From positions 1-64,000 of the forward strand of contig NZ_WQCA01000002.1 in assembly GCF_013032445.1 (NCBI RefSeq): a DNA stretch of 64,000 bases, given 5' to 3'. Below the pieces are notes generated by a model. That model did no database searches. It worked only from the letters and a program-made list of their open reading frames with translations, and had not been told where the DNA came from. This document shows, piece after piece, positions 17,904 to 27,408 of the stretch. The DNA comes from Ruegeria arenilitoris (GTDB lineage: Bacteria; Pseudomonadota; Alphaproteobacteria; Rhodobacterales; Rhodobacteraceae). The stretch's first letter is position 1; each line of letters opens with the position of its first letter. A program made the position numbers and the translations under genes.

Positions 17904-18799
17904 GACCGCATCTGCCGGATCATCGGAATCGAGTACACCACCAGCGCTGTCCAGATCAGCGGAAACGCGATCATACGACCCCGGTCAATATGTTCGCCGA
18001 ACACGGTGATCGCGGTAATGAATATCATGGTCGGCGCGATGTATTGCAGGATTCCCATGGTCGAAAGCCGCACCAATTTCGCCCCATTGGCATAAACCAG
18101 CAGCGGCACAGCCGTGACAACACCCGCACAGGCCAGCAACATGGTGTCAGTTGCGCCCACGCCGAAATGTCCCGTGCCTTGCACGCCCAACCACGTCACA
18201 TACATCAGCGCCGGGATCAGCAAGATCAGAACCTCAAGCAAAAACCCCTGATTTGGGCCGATCGGCAGCGACCGCTTGAAGAACGCGTAGAACCCCCAAC
18301 TGACCATCAGCCCCAGCGCAGGCCACGGCAAGCTTCCAGCTTCGATAACCAGAACCAGTACACCCAGGGCAGCAATTGCAACTGCCGCAAGTTGGATTTT
18401 CGTCAACGGCTCCCTCAGCAGAACCGCGCCCAGAGCGATGCTGAACAACGGATTGATGTAGTACCCTAGCGCCGCGTCCAACGCCCGGTCATTGGCAATC
18501 GCCCACACATAAATCGCCCAGTTCACCGAAATCAGAGCGGCCGTGATGCAAGCCATCCCCAGCATCTTTGGGTTCTCCAATGCCGCTTTCAAATCCCGTG
18601 TGCGCCCCAAGGCCACCAGCAGCAGGCCTGCCACCGGAACCGACCAGATGACGCGGTGCGACACGAGCTCGATCGGCCCCACATGAGACATCGCCTTCAT
18701 GTAAAGCGGCAGAAAGCCCCACAGGACATAGGCCGTCACGGCCAATGCCAACCCTTTGGGCGTATCTTCTCTGTTCGGTGGGACGGGGGTATCTGCCAC
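17894..18799 (-). CDS. rarD: RarD-type EamA-family permease
   Basis: The 301-residue protein has ten membrane segments and RarD landmarks: TAYVLWGFLPLYMKAM near the start, WAIYVWAIANDRALDAALGYYINPL in the middle (read in two parts), and LQYIAPTMIF late. RarD proteins are linked to chloramphenicol sensitivity in pseudomonads, but the natural substrate is unknown. The start is GTG at 18799 and no other gene is linked on the same strand nearby. Confidence 0.87.
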   Translation of the reverse strand: MADTPVPPNREDTPKGLALAVTAYVLWGFLPLYMKAMSHVGPIELVSHRVIWSVPVAGLLLVALGRTRDLKAALENPKMLGMACITAALISVNWAIYVWAIANDRALDAALGYYINPLFSIALGAVLLREPLTKIQLAAVAIAALGVLVLVIEAGSLPWPALGLMVSWGFYAFFKRSLPIGPNQGFLLEVLILLIPALMYVTWLGVQGTGHFGVGATDTMLLACAGVVTAVPLLVYANGAKLVRLSTMGILQYIAPTMIFITAITVFGEHIDRGRMIAFPLIWTALVVYSIPMIRQMRSQA

Positions 18800-18930
18800 G
18801 GCGGGTCTCCGATTGATATCGAGCCTCTCTACGGCAAATCAGACCTAGTTGGGAACTACGAAAACTGTGAAGCAGGCCATCAGGAATTCTGATACGTCGC
18901 GGTCGTCAATTGTGACCCCACGAAAAGAGC

Positions 18931-18950
18931 CGGGGCGCCGCAGCGCCCCG
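18931..18950 (-). terminator. Rho-independent terminator ending the methyl-group catabolic cluster
   Basis: CGGGGCGC (18931-18938) and GCGCCCCG (18943-18950) pair around a four-base loop. On the minus strand the stem is followed by GGCTCTTTTCG. It lies 10 nt after the stop of the last cluster gene. Confidence 0.82.
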
Positions 18951-18959
18951 ACAATTTGA

Positions 18960-21413
18960 TTATACTTTGACGCGTTCCGATTTCGGGTCGTACATCGGCT
19001 TCAGCGATGCCTCGGCCTTGACCTTCACACCACAGACGTCGATCTCATAGGTCGAGGCCAGCACATCCGCCGCCTTTTCGCCCTCGCACGGCACGTAGCC
19101 CAGACCAATGGCACCGCCCAGCGTGTGACCATAGTTGCCCGAGCTCAGATAACCCACATATTCACCATCCCGGATGATCGGCTCGTTGTGGAACAGCAGC
19201 GGCTCGGCATCGGTCAGTTTGAACTGAACCAGACGGTTCTTGGGTCCGCTTTCCTTGCGTGCAATCACCGCCTCGCGACCGATGAAATCGCTGCCCTTGT
19301 CGACCTTGACCGCAAAGCCCAGCCCGGCGTCGACCACGTGATCTTCGCAGGTGATGTCGTGGCCGAAATGGCGGAAGCCCTTCTCGATCCGGCAGCTGTC
19401 CATCATGTGCATCCCGCACAGCTTCAAGCCCATGTCCTGCCCCGCCTCGTGCAGAGTTTCGAACGCGTGGCCAGCCATGTCGGAGGAGACATAGATCTCC
19501 CACCCAAGCTCACCCACATAGGTCACACGGTGGGCCCGGGCGAGGCCCATGCCAAGCTCAATCTCCTGCGCGGTACCGAAAGGGTTGGTCGCGTTCGAGA
19601 AGTCGTTGGGCGAGACCTTCTCAAGCAGCGTACGCGCGTTCGGGCCCATGATGGCCAGAACCCCTTCGCCCGCGGTTACGTCAGTGATAACCACGTTGAA
19701 ATTGCCCGCGTGGCGCATCATCCAGGTCTGATCGGCCAGACGCGTCGCCGCCGGTGTGACCACCAGATAGGCGGTTTCGGTCAGGCGGGTGACGGTCACG
19801 TCCGCCTCAATCCCGCCGGTGCGGTTCAGGAACTGGGTATAGACGATCTTGCCATTGGGCACCGAATAATCGCCACCGCCAATATAGTTCATGAACTTCT
19901 CGGCATCCGGCCCTTCAACGCGGATCTTGCCGAAGGAGGACATATCATACATGCCGACATTCTCGCGGATCGCGCGGTGTTCCGCGGCCGAGTTTTCAAA
20001 CCAGTTCTGGCGCTTCCAGCTGTACTGATATTCGCGCTCCTGCCCTTCATTGGCAAACCAGTTGGCGCGTTCCCAACCGGCAAGTTCGCCCATGACGGCA
20101 CCCTGCTCCAGCAGATGATGGTGGAACGGCGTGCGGCGCACCCCGCGCGCGGTCGCTTTTTGCAGGTAAGGAAAGTGATCGGCGTAAAGCAGACCCAGCG
20201 TCTCTTTCGAACGCTCGAAAAGGTATTTCTTGTTGCCCTGAAAGGGCTGCATCCGGCCGATGTCCACGTCACCCAGATCAAACGGTTTCTCGCCACTGTC
20301 CATCCACTCGGCCAGCGCCATGCCTGCGCCACCGGCAGACTGGATACCGATCGAGTTGAAACCCGCCGCGACCCAGACATTGTCCATCTCGGGCGCCAGA
20401 CCCAGGTGATAGGCGTCGTCGGGGGTGAAGGACTCCGGGCCGTTGAAGAAGGTGTGAATACCGGCCTCGGCCAGCATCGGCATCCGGTTACAGGCCGCTT
20501 CTAGGATCGGCTCAAAATGGTCGAAATCCTCGGGCAGCTGGTCGAATTCAAAGCTGTCGGGGATGCCCGCCATGCCCCATGGTTTGGCGTTGGGTTCGAA
20601 CGCACCCAGCAGGATTTTACCGGCATCTTCCTTGTAATACGCGCATTCATCCGGCACCCGCAGCACCGGCAGTTGCGTCAGACCGTCGATGCCTTCGGTT
20701 ACGATGTAGAAATGCTCACAGGCGTGCAGCGGGACATTCACGCCCGCCATGCGACCAACCTCGTGCCCCCACATCCCGGCACAGTTCACCACCATGTCGC
20801 ATTCAATGTGACCCGAGGCGCTGCCGTCGTCCGCAACCCAGTCCACCCCGGTTACCTTGCGCCCTTGCTTGACGATGTCGGTGACCTTCACACGTTCCTT
20901 TACGATACCACCGCGCTGACGGGCGCCCTTGGCCAAAGCCAGCGCAATGTTTGCCGGATCGCCCTGCCCGTCCAGCGGCAGGTATACGGCGCCTTTGACG
21001 TCTTCGATGTTCAGATGCGGGTACAACTCAGCCACGCGTTCGTTCGAGATCTCTTCGACCTCAACCCCAAAGGCACGGGCCATGGCGGCCTGACGATAGA
21101 TCTCTTCCTTGCGCTCTTCGGTCAGGGCAACGGTGATCGAGCCGCAGCGCTTGAAGCCAGTGGCAACGCCGGTTTCCTCTTCCAGCGAGCCGTAGAGTTC
21201 CTGACTGTATTTAGCCAGCTTGGTCATGTTCGCTGTTGCGCGCAGCTGTGCTATCAGACCCGCCGCATGCCATGTGGTGCCGCTGGTCAGCTGTTTGCGT
21301 TCCAGAAGGACAACGTCGTTCCAGCCCTTCTTGGTCAAATGATACGCGACCGAGCATCCGATGACGCCGCCGCCGATGATGACCACTCGGGCCTTGCTGG
21401 GAAGATCAACCAT
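18960..21413 (-). CDS. FAD-GcvT fusion dehydrogenase, dimethylglycine/sarcosine dehydrogenase type (first copy)
   Basis: The 817-residue protein has an N-terminal DAO domain (VVIIGGGVIGCSVAYHL; TTWHAAGL, the segment that binds FAD covalently in relatives) to about residue 380. A linker follows (MGELAGWERANWF), then a GcvT-like folate-binding domain and C-terminal barrel to the end. The family demethylates dimethylglycine, sarcosine or related N-methyl compounds, passing the one-carbon unit to tetrahydrofolate. It is last in the minus-strand cluster, 89 nt after the AraC-type regulator gene, and a terminator follows. GGAG precedes ATG 21413. Exact substrate unproven; DmdA is excluded because that enzyme lacks the FAD domain. 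Confidence 0.87.
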   Translation of the reverse strand: MVDLPSKARVVIIGGGVIGCSVAYHLTKKGWNDVVLLERKQLTSGTTWHAAGLIAQLRATANMTKLAKYSQELYGSLEEETGVATGFKRCGSITVALTEERKEEIYRQAAMARAFGVEVEEISNERVAELYPHLNIEDVKGAVYLPLDGQGDPANIALALAKGARQRGGIVKERVKVTDIVKQGRKVTGVDWVADDGSASGHIECDMVVNCAGMWGHEVGRMAGVNVPLHACEHFYIVTEGIDGLTQLPVLRVPDECAYYKEDAGKILLGAFEPNAKPWGMAGIPDSFEFDQLPEDFDHFEPILEAACNRMPMLAEAGIHTFFNGPESFTPDDAYHLGLAPEMDNVWVAAGFNSIGIQSAGGAGMALAEWMDSGEKPFDLGDVDIGRMQPFQGNKKYLFERSKETLGLLYADHFPYLQKATARGVRRTPFHHHLLEQGAVMGELAGWERANWFANEGQEREYQYSWKRQNWFENSAAEHRAIRENVGMYDMSSFGKIRVEGPDAEKFMNYIGGGDYSVPNGKIVYTQFLNRTGGIEADVTVTRLTETAYLVVTPAATRLADQTWMMRHAGNFNVVITDVTAGEGVLAIMGPNARTLLEKVSPNDFSNATNPFGTAQEIELGMGLARAHRVTYVGELGWEIYVSSDMAGHAFETLHEAGQDMGLKLCGMHMMDSCRIEKGFRHFGHDITCEDHVVDAGLGFAVKVDKGSDFIGREAVIARKESGPKNRLVQFKLTDAEPLLFHNEPIIRDGEYVGYLSSGNYGHTLGGAIGLGYVPCEGEKAADVLASTYEIDVCGVKVKAEASLKPMYDPKSERVKV

Positions 21414-21502
21414 CCTGAAATCTCCGCTATGTCAGGTTTGGGGCAAAATGCCATGGAAGATCGACACAAAATGCACCAAAAACGTCACAGGATCGGCAAT
21501 TT

Positions 21503-22468
21503 TCACCGATGTGTCGCTGCTCGCTTTTCCCGACGGACAACAAAGGGGGTGACGCCGAAAAAGCTCTTGTAAACAGAGGAAAATCCGTTCGGAAAACCGC
21601 AGGCTAGACCGATCTCACGGACGCTCATGGTGGTGTTCAGCAACAGATTATTGGCCTTGGCCAGCCGCATTTCACGGTAGAATCCGTTCGGCGTGGTACC
21701 GAAATAGTTTTTGAATTTCCGCTCCAGCGACCGGTTCGACAGGTGCAGCGATTCGACGATCTGGTTGATTGGCAGCGGGTCTTCGATATTGGCCTGCATC
21801 ACCTTGATGCACTGGTCCAGCTTGGCGTCACCCGTTGCTGTTTGCTTGGCCCCGGAAAACGGCTGCATCGAGGCAAAGTCGCGGATGTTCTCGTGCAGCA
21901 TGATGTCTGCCACGGTCATCTTGGCCGGCCCCGAGATATGGCGGCCTATGACGGCCAGCGCCACATCCGTCGTCGCCTCCATCCCCGCACAGGTCACAAC
22001 CGCGCCCTGTTCGGTTGCGATCGACAGCTTGGCTTCGAACCGGGCGCCGCGTTCACGCAGGAACGAGGCGTTCTCCCAATGGGTCGCCATGTCGTCGGTG
22101 CCCTGCTCGTCGATGTAACGGCTGGCGGCTTCGGCCAGCAAAAACACCTTGGCCCCGCGGAAGGTGTAGTCCGACACCACACGCCCCAGAGACAGACCCG
22201 GGTGATCGGGGTCGGAATTTCCAATCACGAACAGGTAATCCGCCTTGGGCTGCGTTGGCACGGGTTCGGTTTGCACAACCGCATCGCTACTGCTGGCAAT
22301 CGGGCCGCCTTTCAGCGACCGATAGGTATAGGTGAACGGAGGGGTCGGGCACACGCGATTAGCCAGCCGAAGCACTTCGACCAACGAGGCCAGTTCCAAC
22401 AGCACATATCCCGGGGCAACAAGGATATCGAAATGCAGCTGAGTAGAATTGTCCGCAGGTTTCCCCAT
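21503..22468 (-). CDS. GlxA/GbdR-type transcriptional regulator (DJ-1-like domain plus AraC HTH)
   Basis: The 321 residues comprise a GATase-1-like sensing domain (FDILVAPGYVLLELASLVEVLRLAN at the start) and a C-terminal AraC helix-turn-helix (residues 225-315, SNRSLERKFKNYFGTTPNGFYREMRLAKA). This is the architecture of GbdR and CdhR, which activate glycine-betaine and carnitine catabolism in pseudomonads. The start lies 10 nt after the homocysteine methyltransferase stop, so the regulator sits inside the operon it probably controls. The effector is inferred, not visible. Confidence 0.87.
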   Translation of the reverse strand: MGKPADNSTQLHFDILVAPGYVLLELASLVEVLRLANRVCPTPPFTYTYRSLKGGPIASSSDAVVQTEPVPTQPKADYLFVIGNSDPDHPGLSLGRVVSDYTFRGAKVFLLAEAASRYIDEQGTDDMATHWENASFLRERGARFEAKLSIATEQGAVVTCAGMEATTDVALAVIGRHISGPAKMTVADIMLHENIRDFASMQPFSGAKQTATGDAKLDQCIKVMQANIEDPLPINQIVESLHLSNRSLERKFKNYFGTTPNGFYREMRLAKANNLLLNTTMSVREIGLACGFPNGFSSVYKSFFGVTPFVVRREKRAATHR

Positions 22469-22478
22469 CCTCTATACC

Positions 22479-23372
22479 TCAGACAATCTGGTGACCGGCT
22501 TCGCGCAACCGGTTGGCCAGGGTTTCGATGTGATCCGGGCCAACTTCGCAACAGCCGCCGACAATGGTCGCCCCCTGCTCCACCCAGCGCATCGCATGAT
22601 CCGCATAGGCCTCTGGCCCCAGATCCTGACGCTGTTCCAGCGCATCGACGGTGGGCGCGTCTTCCAGGAATTTCTGGGTGATGCCGGTGAACCCGTTAGC
22701 GTAGGCTCCGAACGACCGACCGAGTTTTGCGATGACATCCAGCGCGACAGGAATAGCCTCGGGGCGCGAGCAGTTGATCAACACGGCCTCGGGCGCGTAA
22801 CGATCCACCACAGGGGCGATATCAGACAGCGCCTCGCCCGAGCGCAGGCGTGTGCCATCGTCATCCATCACCGTCAACGCCAGCCAGACGGGCTTGCCAC
22901 CTTCCGCCGTGCCGCGCAGGGCGCCTTCGGCCTCTTGAACCGAGGACACGGTTTCGATCAGGAAAAAGTCGACACGATCCGCCATCAGCTTCGCCAATTC
23001 CGCGAACTTCTCGGCCGCTTCGGCCACATCGGGTTTCAGGTCAGGCCGGTACGAGGCCAACAGCGGACCCAACGCCCCGGCAATACGCCCCCCGCCCGTA
23101 CCGCGTGCCCGTTCGGCCTGCGCAACCGCTGCGTTGATCAGATCGGCAAGCTGGGCCTCCATCCCTTCTCGCACCAGCCGCGACCGATGCACGGCGTAGG
23201 TGTTCGTGGTGGCAACCGTGGCGCCGCGGCGGAAATACTCGGCGTGGACCTCCCCAACCAGGTCAGGCTGGTCGATCATCACCCGAGTCGACCACAAAGG
23301 CGTTGGCCGGTCACCGCTGCGTTTGACCAGTTCCTGCCCGATTGAGCCATCCAGAAGAGTGATATTCGCCAT
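22479..23372 (-). CDS. Homocysteine S-methyltransferase family protein (betaine-homocysteine type)
   Basis: The 297-residue TIM-barrel protein begins ITLLDGSIGQELVKR and has the zinc-ligand cysteines of the family: VLINCSRPEAI in the middle and GGCCEVGPDHI near the end. Such enzymes move a methyl group from betaine or another methyl donor to homocysteine. Next to two dimethylglycine-dehydrogenase-like genes and a GbdR-like regulator, betaine is the most natural donor, with dimethylglycine as the product passed on. Flanking gaps are 13 and 10 nt. Confidence 0.85.
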   Translation of the reverse strand: MANITLLDGSIGQELVKRSGDRPTPLWSTRVMIDQPDLVGEVHAEYFRRGATVATTNTYAVHRSRLVREGMEAQLADLINAAVAQAERARGTGGGRIAGALGPLLASYRPDLKPDVAEAAEKFAELAKLMADRVDFFLIETVSSVQEAEGALRGTAEGGKPVWLALTVMDDDGTRLRSGEALSDIAPVVDRYAPEAVLINCSRPEAIPVALDVIAKLGRSFGAYANGFTGITQKFLEDAPTVDALEQRQDLGPEAYADHAMRWVEQGATIVGGCCEVGPDHIETLANRLREAGHQIV

Positions 23373-23385
23373 TTCTCCAGCCCTT

Positions 23386-24438
23386 TCACGGAATCAGAAC
23401 AAGTTTGCCCGGATATGTCTTGGATTGAAAATCCGCCTGTGCCACTGCGATGTTCTTTAGAGGATAAGTCTTTGAGATTAAGGGCCTGATCTGCCCTGCA
23501 TTGATCATCTCGACCAACCTCCCGAACACGTCAAAGGCCTGATGGGTGCAGCCATGGATAGTGATGTCACGTAAATAGATATCGCGCAAATCAGCCTGTA
23601 CGATCGGCCCGGCGATTGCGCCCGATACTGCATAGTGACCGCCCGGTTTCAGGGCAAGTATCAGGCTGGGCCATGCCGGGCCGCCCACAACGTCGATCAC
23701 CACATCGAACATATCCGCAGGCAGCACCGCGTCGCGCGCAAATGTCTCGACCGCGCCCTGACTTTTGACCACATCGGCCTTGGCAGCGCTGGTCACGCCC
23801 CAAACAGTTGCCCCCCGCAGCGCCGCCAGTTGCACGGCGGCCAGACCGACACCGCCGGACGCCCCGGTTATCAGCACCTTTTGCCCCGAGGTCACACCTG
23901 CGCGGGTCAGCAGGTTCTCGGCGGTACCAAAGGCGCAAGGTATGGCGGCGATTTCGACATCCGACAGCGGCGAGGCTGTCACGTCATACAGGTCATCTGC
24001 CTCAACCACACAATAATGCGCAAATGCACCGTCCATTTCGGACCCCAGAGCAATAAACCCCGTCGGATGGCCGGGACGTGGACGCGGCAAGTTGATTGGA
24101 CAGGTCACGCGCTGGCCGGGTTGGAAGCCTGTCTCGAGTCCGGCCAGTTCAACGACACCACACAGATCTCCGCCCTGAATACGCGGGAAGTGCAGCGCGC
24201 CGCCCCAGCCTCCGGCCTCGACATCCTGATCAACGGCATCGGTCGCACCCGTCACGTCCGAGGAATACCAGCCGACGCGCGTGTTGATATCGGTGTTGTT
24301 CACCCCTGCGGCCAGAACCCGAACCAACACCTGCCCCGATCCGGGCTGGGGCACTGGTATATCCTTGCGCCACTCCAGCGCCTCTGGTCCACCGTGTTGG
24401 GTCAGGTACACACCGGACATGGTTTTGGGGATCGTCAT
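23386..24438 (-). CDS. MDR-superfamily oxidoreductase (quinone-reductase-like alcohol dehydrogenase)
   Basis: The 350-residue protein has the MDR substrate domain (VYLTQHGGPEALEWRKD, VLAAGVNNTDINTRVGWY) and an NAD(P)-binding domain with VLITGASGGVGLAAVQLAALRG near residue 190. The asparagine-asparagine-threonine stretch and the lack of the usual catalytic zinc cysteine resemble zinc-independent quinone/enoyl reductases. Its part in the methyl-group pathway is unclear. Gaps of 12 and 13 nt tie it to the cupin and methyltransferase genes. Confidence 0.82.
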   Translation of the reverse strand: MTIPKTMSGVYLTQHGGPEALEWRKDIPVPQPGSGQVLVRVLAAGVNNTDINTRVGWYSSDVTGATDAVDQDVEAGGWGGALHFPRIQGGDLCGVVELAGLETGFQPGQRVTCPINLPRPRPGHPTGFIALGSEMDGAFAHYCVVEADDLYDVTASPLSDVEIAAIPCAFGTAENLLTRAGVTSGQKVLITGASGGVGLAAVQLAALRGATVWGVTSAAKADVVKSQGAVETFARDAVLPADMFDVVIDVVGGPAWPSLILALKPGGHYAVSGAIAGPIVQADLRDIYLRDITIHGCTHQAFDVFGRLVEMINAGQIRPLISKTYPLKNIAVAQADFQSKTYPGKLVLIP

Positions 24439-24450
24439 CTGATGCGGCCT

Positions 24451-24927
24451 TCAGGTTTGATCGTCCGGATGCGCCGGAACCGGCCCCATCGGGATGATGT
24501 CATAGCGGGCGTTCAGTTCGGCCATTTTTGCCTCATCCGCGAAGTCAGCCTCGCTCATCGTCGCAAGCTCCGCAAGAAAACCGTCAAACCCCGAAGGCTG
24601 GAAGATCATCAGCATCCGCGCAAGTTCACTCTCGGCCACACGACACGCATGTGGAACCCCCGGTGGAACATGCATCGTGGTGCCTGCCGTGCACCGGTGC
24701 CAGTCGCCATCGACATAGAAATCCACCGCGCCTTCGAGAAAGTAGAAGGTTTCGGCATGGCTGTCATGGCGATGAAGGCCAAGCGCGAAGCTGGCCTTCA
24801 GATTGTCTTCCATGAGCGTATACGCGCCATCTGAGTCCTGACCGGAAACCTTGACGAAGGTATGGTCATTTTCCCAGTCATAGTTGGGGCCCGCGCCGGG
24901 CCCCACTGTCACATATCGCTTGCTCAT
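24451..24927 (-). CDS. Cupin-domain protein
   Basis: The 158-residue protein has the metal-binding cupin motifs: HRHDSHAETFYFLEGAVDFYVDG (two His and Glu; read in parts) and VPPGVPHACRV (His). It could bind iron, manganese or zinc and act as an oxygenase, isomerase or lyase. It lies 17 nt after the second dehydrogenase gene and 12 nt before the MDR gene. The cupin DMSP lyases have a similar ligand order, but nothing here singles out that activity. Confidence 0.8.
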   Translation of the reverse strand: MSKRYVTVGPGAGPNYDWENDHTFVKVSGQDSDGAYTLMEDNLKASFALGLHRHDSHAETFYFLEGAVDFYVDGDWHRCTAGTTMHVPPGVPHACRVAESELARMLMIFQPSGFDGFLAELATMSEADFADEAKMAELNARYDIIPMGPVPAHPDDQT

Positions 24928-24944
24928 GGCACCTCCGTCCGGGG

Positions 24945-27392
24945 TTACGCGCGCAGCCGCTCGTTTGCCGGATCCCAGAGCGGTTGGTCCTCTTGTACCA
25001 CAGCGCGGTACTTCTGGCCGTAGATTTCCACCTCAAGCTCGGTGCCCGGGTTGGCGGCTTCGGTTTTGACCATGCCCAGCGCGATGGACTTGCCAACGCG
25101 GTAGCCCCAGGCGCCCGAGGTAGTTTCACCCACGATCTCACCGTTCTGCGAGATGCAGGACATGTAGGGCGCGTCGCAGTCACCGGCTTCGACGACCAGC
25201 GTGACAAAGGACTTCTTCACCCCTTGCTGCTTTTCGTTCTGGATAGCGGCCTTGCCGGGGAAGTCCTGCGGCTTGTCCAGCTTGACGAAACGTCCTAGGC
25301 CACCTTCCAGCAGTGAGTAGTCGCTGGACAGATCGCCTTTCCAAGTGCGGTAGCCCTTTTCAATCCGCAGCGCGTTCAGCGCGTACATGCCGAACGGCGT
25401 CGCACCTGCAGCGAGGATCGCGTCGTAGATCGCAGGCATGTCCTCGTTCAGGGCGTGTATCTCCCAACCCAGTTCACCAGCGAAAGAGACACGGATCAGG
25501 AAGGCCGACTTACCTGCAACGGTGGACGCCTGATGGGTCAGCCAGCCGGTGGACAGGTCCGCGTCGCTCAGACCTGCCAAGATCTCGCGCGAATTCGGAC
25601 CGGTCACGATCAGGGTGTCGCGGGTGGTGGTGACGTCCTCAACCGAAACACTGGCGGGCATTGCCTTGGTCAGGATGTCACGGTCGTGCCACTGAGCGGT
25701 GGCAGCGGTGATCATCATGAACTCGTCATCGCCCAGACGGACACAGGACATTTCTGTCAGGATGCGGCCCCGGTCATCAGAGATGTAGACCAGATTGATA
25801 CGGCCAACTTTGGGCAGGCCGCCGGTGATCAGGCCACGCAGAGCTTCGGCCGCGCCTTCGCCCTTGACCATGAAACGCGAGAAACCGGGCAGGTCGAGCA
25901 CACCGCAATTGTCGCGGACGGCTTCGCACTCTTCCTTGATGCGCTGTTCCCACGGGCCGAACCGGCCCCATGTGTGGGTGGATCCTTCGGAGGTATCATC
26001 GCCCGGCTTGGCAAACCAGTTGGCACGCTCCCAACCGTTATACGCACCCATGACGCCGCCCAGTTCCTTGACCTTGGCATGGACCGGAGACAGCTTCTTG
26101 TCGCGCGCTGCAGGCCATTCGTGATGCGGGAAGTGCATGGCGTATTCGTTGCCATAAACTTCCATACCTTTCTGGTTGCAGTAATCCTGGTCGGTATAGT
26201 CAGTATAGCGACGAGGATCGACAGCCCACATATCCCATTCGGTGTGACCGTCAACGATCCATTCGGCCAGCACTTTGCCTGCACCACCACCCTGCGCGAT
26301 ACCGAAGGTAAAGCTGTGCGCCTCGAACGCATTTGCCACGCCCGGCATCGGGCCGATCAGCGGCAGACCATCAGGTGCATAGGGGATCGGGCCATTGATC
26401 ACACGACCAACACCCGAGGTCGCCATCAGCGGCACCCGCTCCATCGCGTCGGTGACGATGTCTTCGATGCGTTCCAGATCGTCATTCCACAGCTGAAAGC
26501 TGAAATCTTCCGGCATCGGGTCATCTTCGGTCATCCAATGACCCTTGCAGTTGGGTTCATAGGGGCCGAGGTTAAAGCCATTCTTTTCCTGACGCAGGTA
26601 GTACGAGATATCCACGTCGCGCAACAGCGGTAGCTTGCCGCCGTTCTCTTTCGACCATGCCTCAACTTCGGGCACTTCATCGGTCAGCAGGTACTGGTGA
26701 CTCATGACCATTGCAGGCACGGTACGACCGCCAAAGGGCTTGAACATCTCACCCACGCGCTGGGCATAGTAACCCGCGGCATTCACCACATAGTCACAAG
26801 CGATATCGCCCTGATCGGTATGCACGGTCCATGTGCCGTCGTCGTGCTGTGTCACGTTGGTGGCCGGGCAGAAACGGATGATCTTCTGGCCCAGATCGCG
26901 CGCACCCTTGGCGAAGGCCTGTGTCAGCTGTGCCGGGTCGATATCGCCATCGGTCGGGTCGTACAGAACGCCTTCCAGATCGTGCGTTTCGAGGAACGGG
27001 TAACGCTCTTTCGCCTGTTCCGGGGTCCACATCTCCATCGGGATGCCCTGATACAGACCCATGGACATGGCGCGTTCGAATTCCTGCATCCGCTCTTTGC
27101 TGTGCGCCAGACGGATCGACCCCGACACGTGGTAGTTCATCGGGTAATCAACTTCGTCGGCCAGACGCGCATACAGCTCGGTCGAATAGCGCTGCATGTT
27201 CATGATCGCCCAGGAGGTCGAGAAGGTCGGTACGTTACCGGCCGCGTGCCATGTAGACCCAGCGGTCAGTTCGTTCTTTTCCAGCAGAACGCAGTCGGTC
27301 CAGCCCTTCTTGGCCAGATGATATAAGGACGAACAGCCAACGACGCCGCCGCCGATGATGACCACACGGGCCTTTGTTGGAAAATCACTCAT
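24945..27392 (-). CDS. FAD-GcvT fusion dehydrogenase, dimethylglycine/sarcosine dehydrogenase type (second copy)
   Basis: ATG 27392 (MSDFPTKARVVIIGGG) is chosen over the longer open frame because AGAGG precedes it and the family starts there. The 815 residues repeat the design of the first copy: FAD domain with GSTWHAAGN, linker GWERANWFAKPGDD, GcvT domain and C-terminal barrel. The two proteins are clearly paralogous but differ at many active-site-proximal positions, such as HAAGN here against HAAGL. They may act on successive substrates (dimethylglycine then sarcosine). It lies 16 nt after the GFA gene and 17 nt before the cupin gene. Confidence 0.87.
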   Translation of the reverse strand: MSDFPTKARVVIIGGGVVGCSSLYHLAKKGWTDCVLLEKNELTAGSTWHAAGNVPTFSTSWAIMNMQRYSTELYARLADEVDYPMNYHVSGSIRLAHSKERMQEFERAMSMGLYQGIPMEMWTPEQAKERYPFLETHDLEGVLYDPTDGDIDPAQLTQAFAKGARDLGQKIIRFCPATNVTQHDDGTWTVHTDQGDIACDYVVNAAGYYAQRVGEMFKPFGGRTVPAMVMSHQYLLTDEVPEVEAWSKENGGKLPLLRDVDISYYLRQEKNGFNLGPYEPNCKGHWMTEDDPMPEDFSFQLWNDDLERIEDIVTDAMERVPLMATSGVGRVINGPIPYAPDGLPLIGPMPGVANAFEAHSFTFGIAQGGGAGKVLAEWIVDGHTEWDMWAVDPRRYTDYTDQDYCNQKGMEVYGNEYAMHFPHHEWPAARDKKLSPVHAKVKELGGVMGAYNGWERANWFAKPGDDTSEGSTHTWGRFGPWEQRIKEECEAVRDNCGVLDLPGFSRFMVKGEGAAEALRGLITGGLPKVGRINLVYISDDRGRILTEMSCVRLGDDEFMMITAATAQWHDRDILTKAMPASVSVEDVTTTRDTLIVTGPNSREILAGLSDADLSTGWLTHQASTVAGKSAFLIRVSFAGELGWEIHALNEDMPAIYDAILAAGATPFGMYALNALRIEKGYRTWKGDLSSDYSLLEGGLGRFVKLDKPQDFPGKAAIQNEKQQGVKKSFVTLVVEAGDCDAPYMSCISQNGEIVGETTSGAWGYRVGKSIALGMVKTEAANPGTELEVEIYGQKYRAVVQEDQPLWDPANERLRA

Positions 27393-27408
27393 GAGTTTGG
27401 ATCCTCTT

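Noticed and set aside
19125..20504. 459-codon plus-strand ORF opposite the first dehydrogenase gene
   Set aside because: It is the antisense shadow of a well-supported FAD-GcvT gene; long antisense frames are expected at this G+C content and no protein-like motif or ribosome site supports it.
18960..27392. DMSP demethylase (DmdA) as identity of the GcvT-bearing proteins
   Set aside because: DmdA is a GcvT-fold protein of about 370 residues without an FAD domain; both proteins here are over 800 residues with a full DAO domain.
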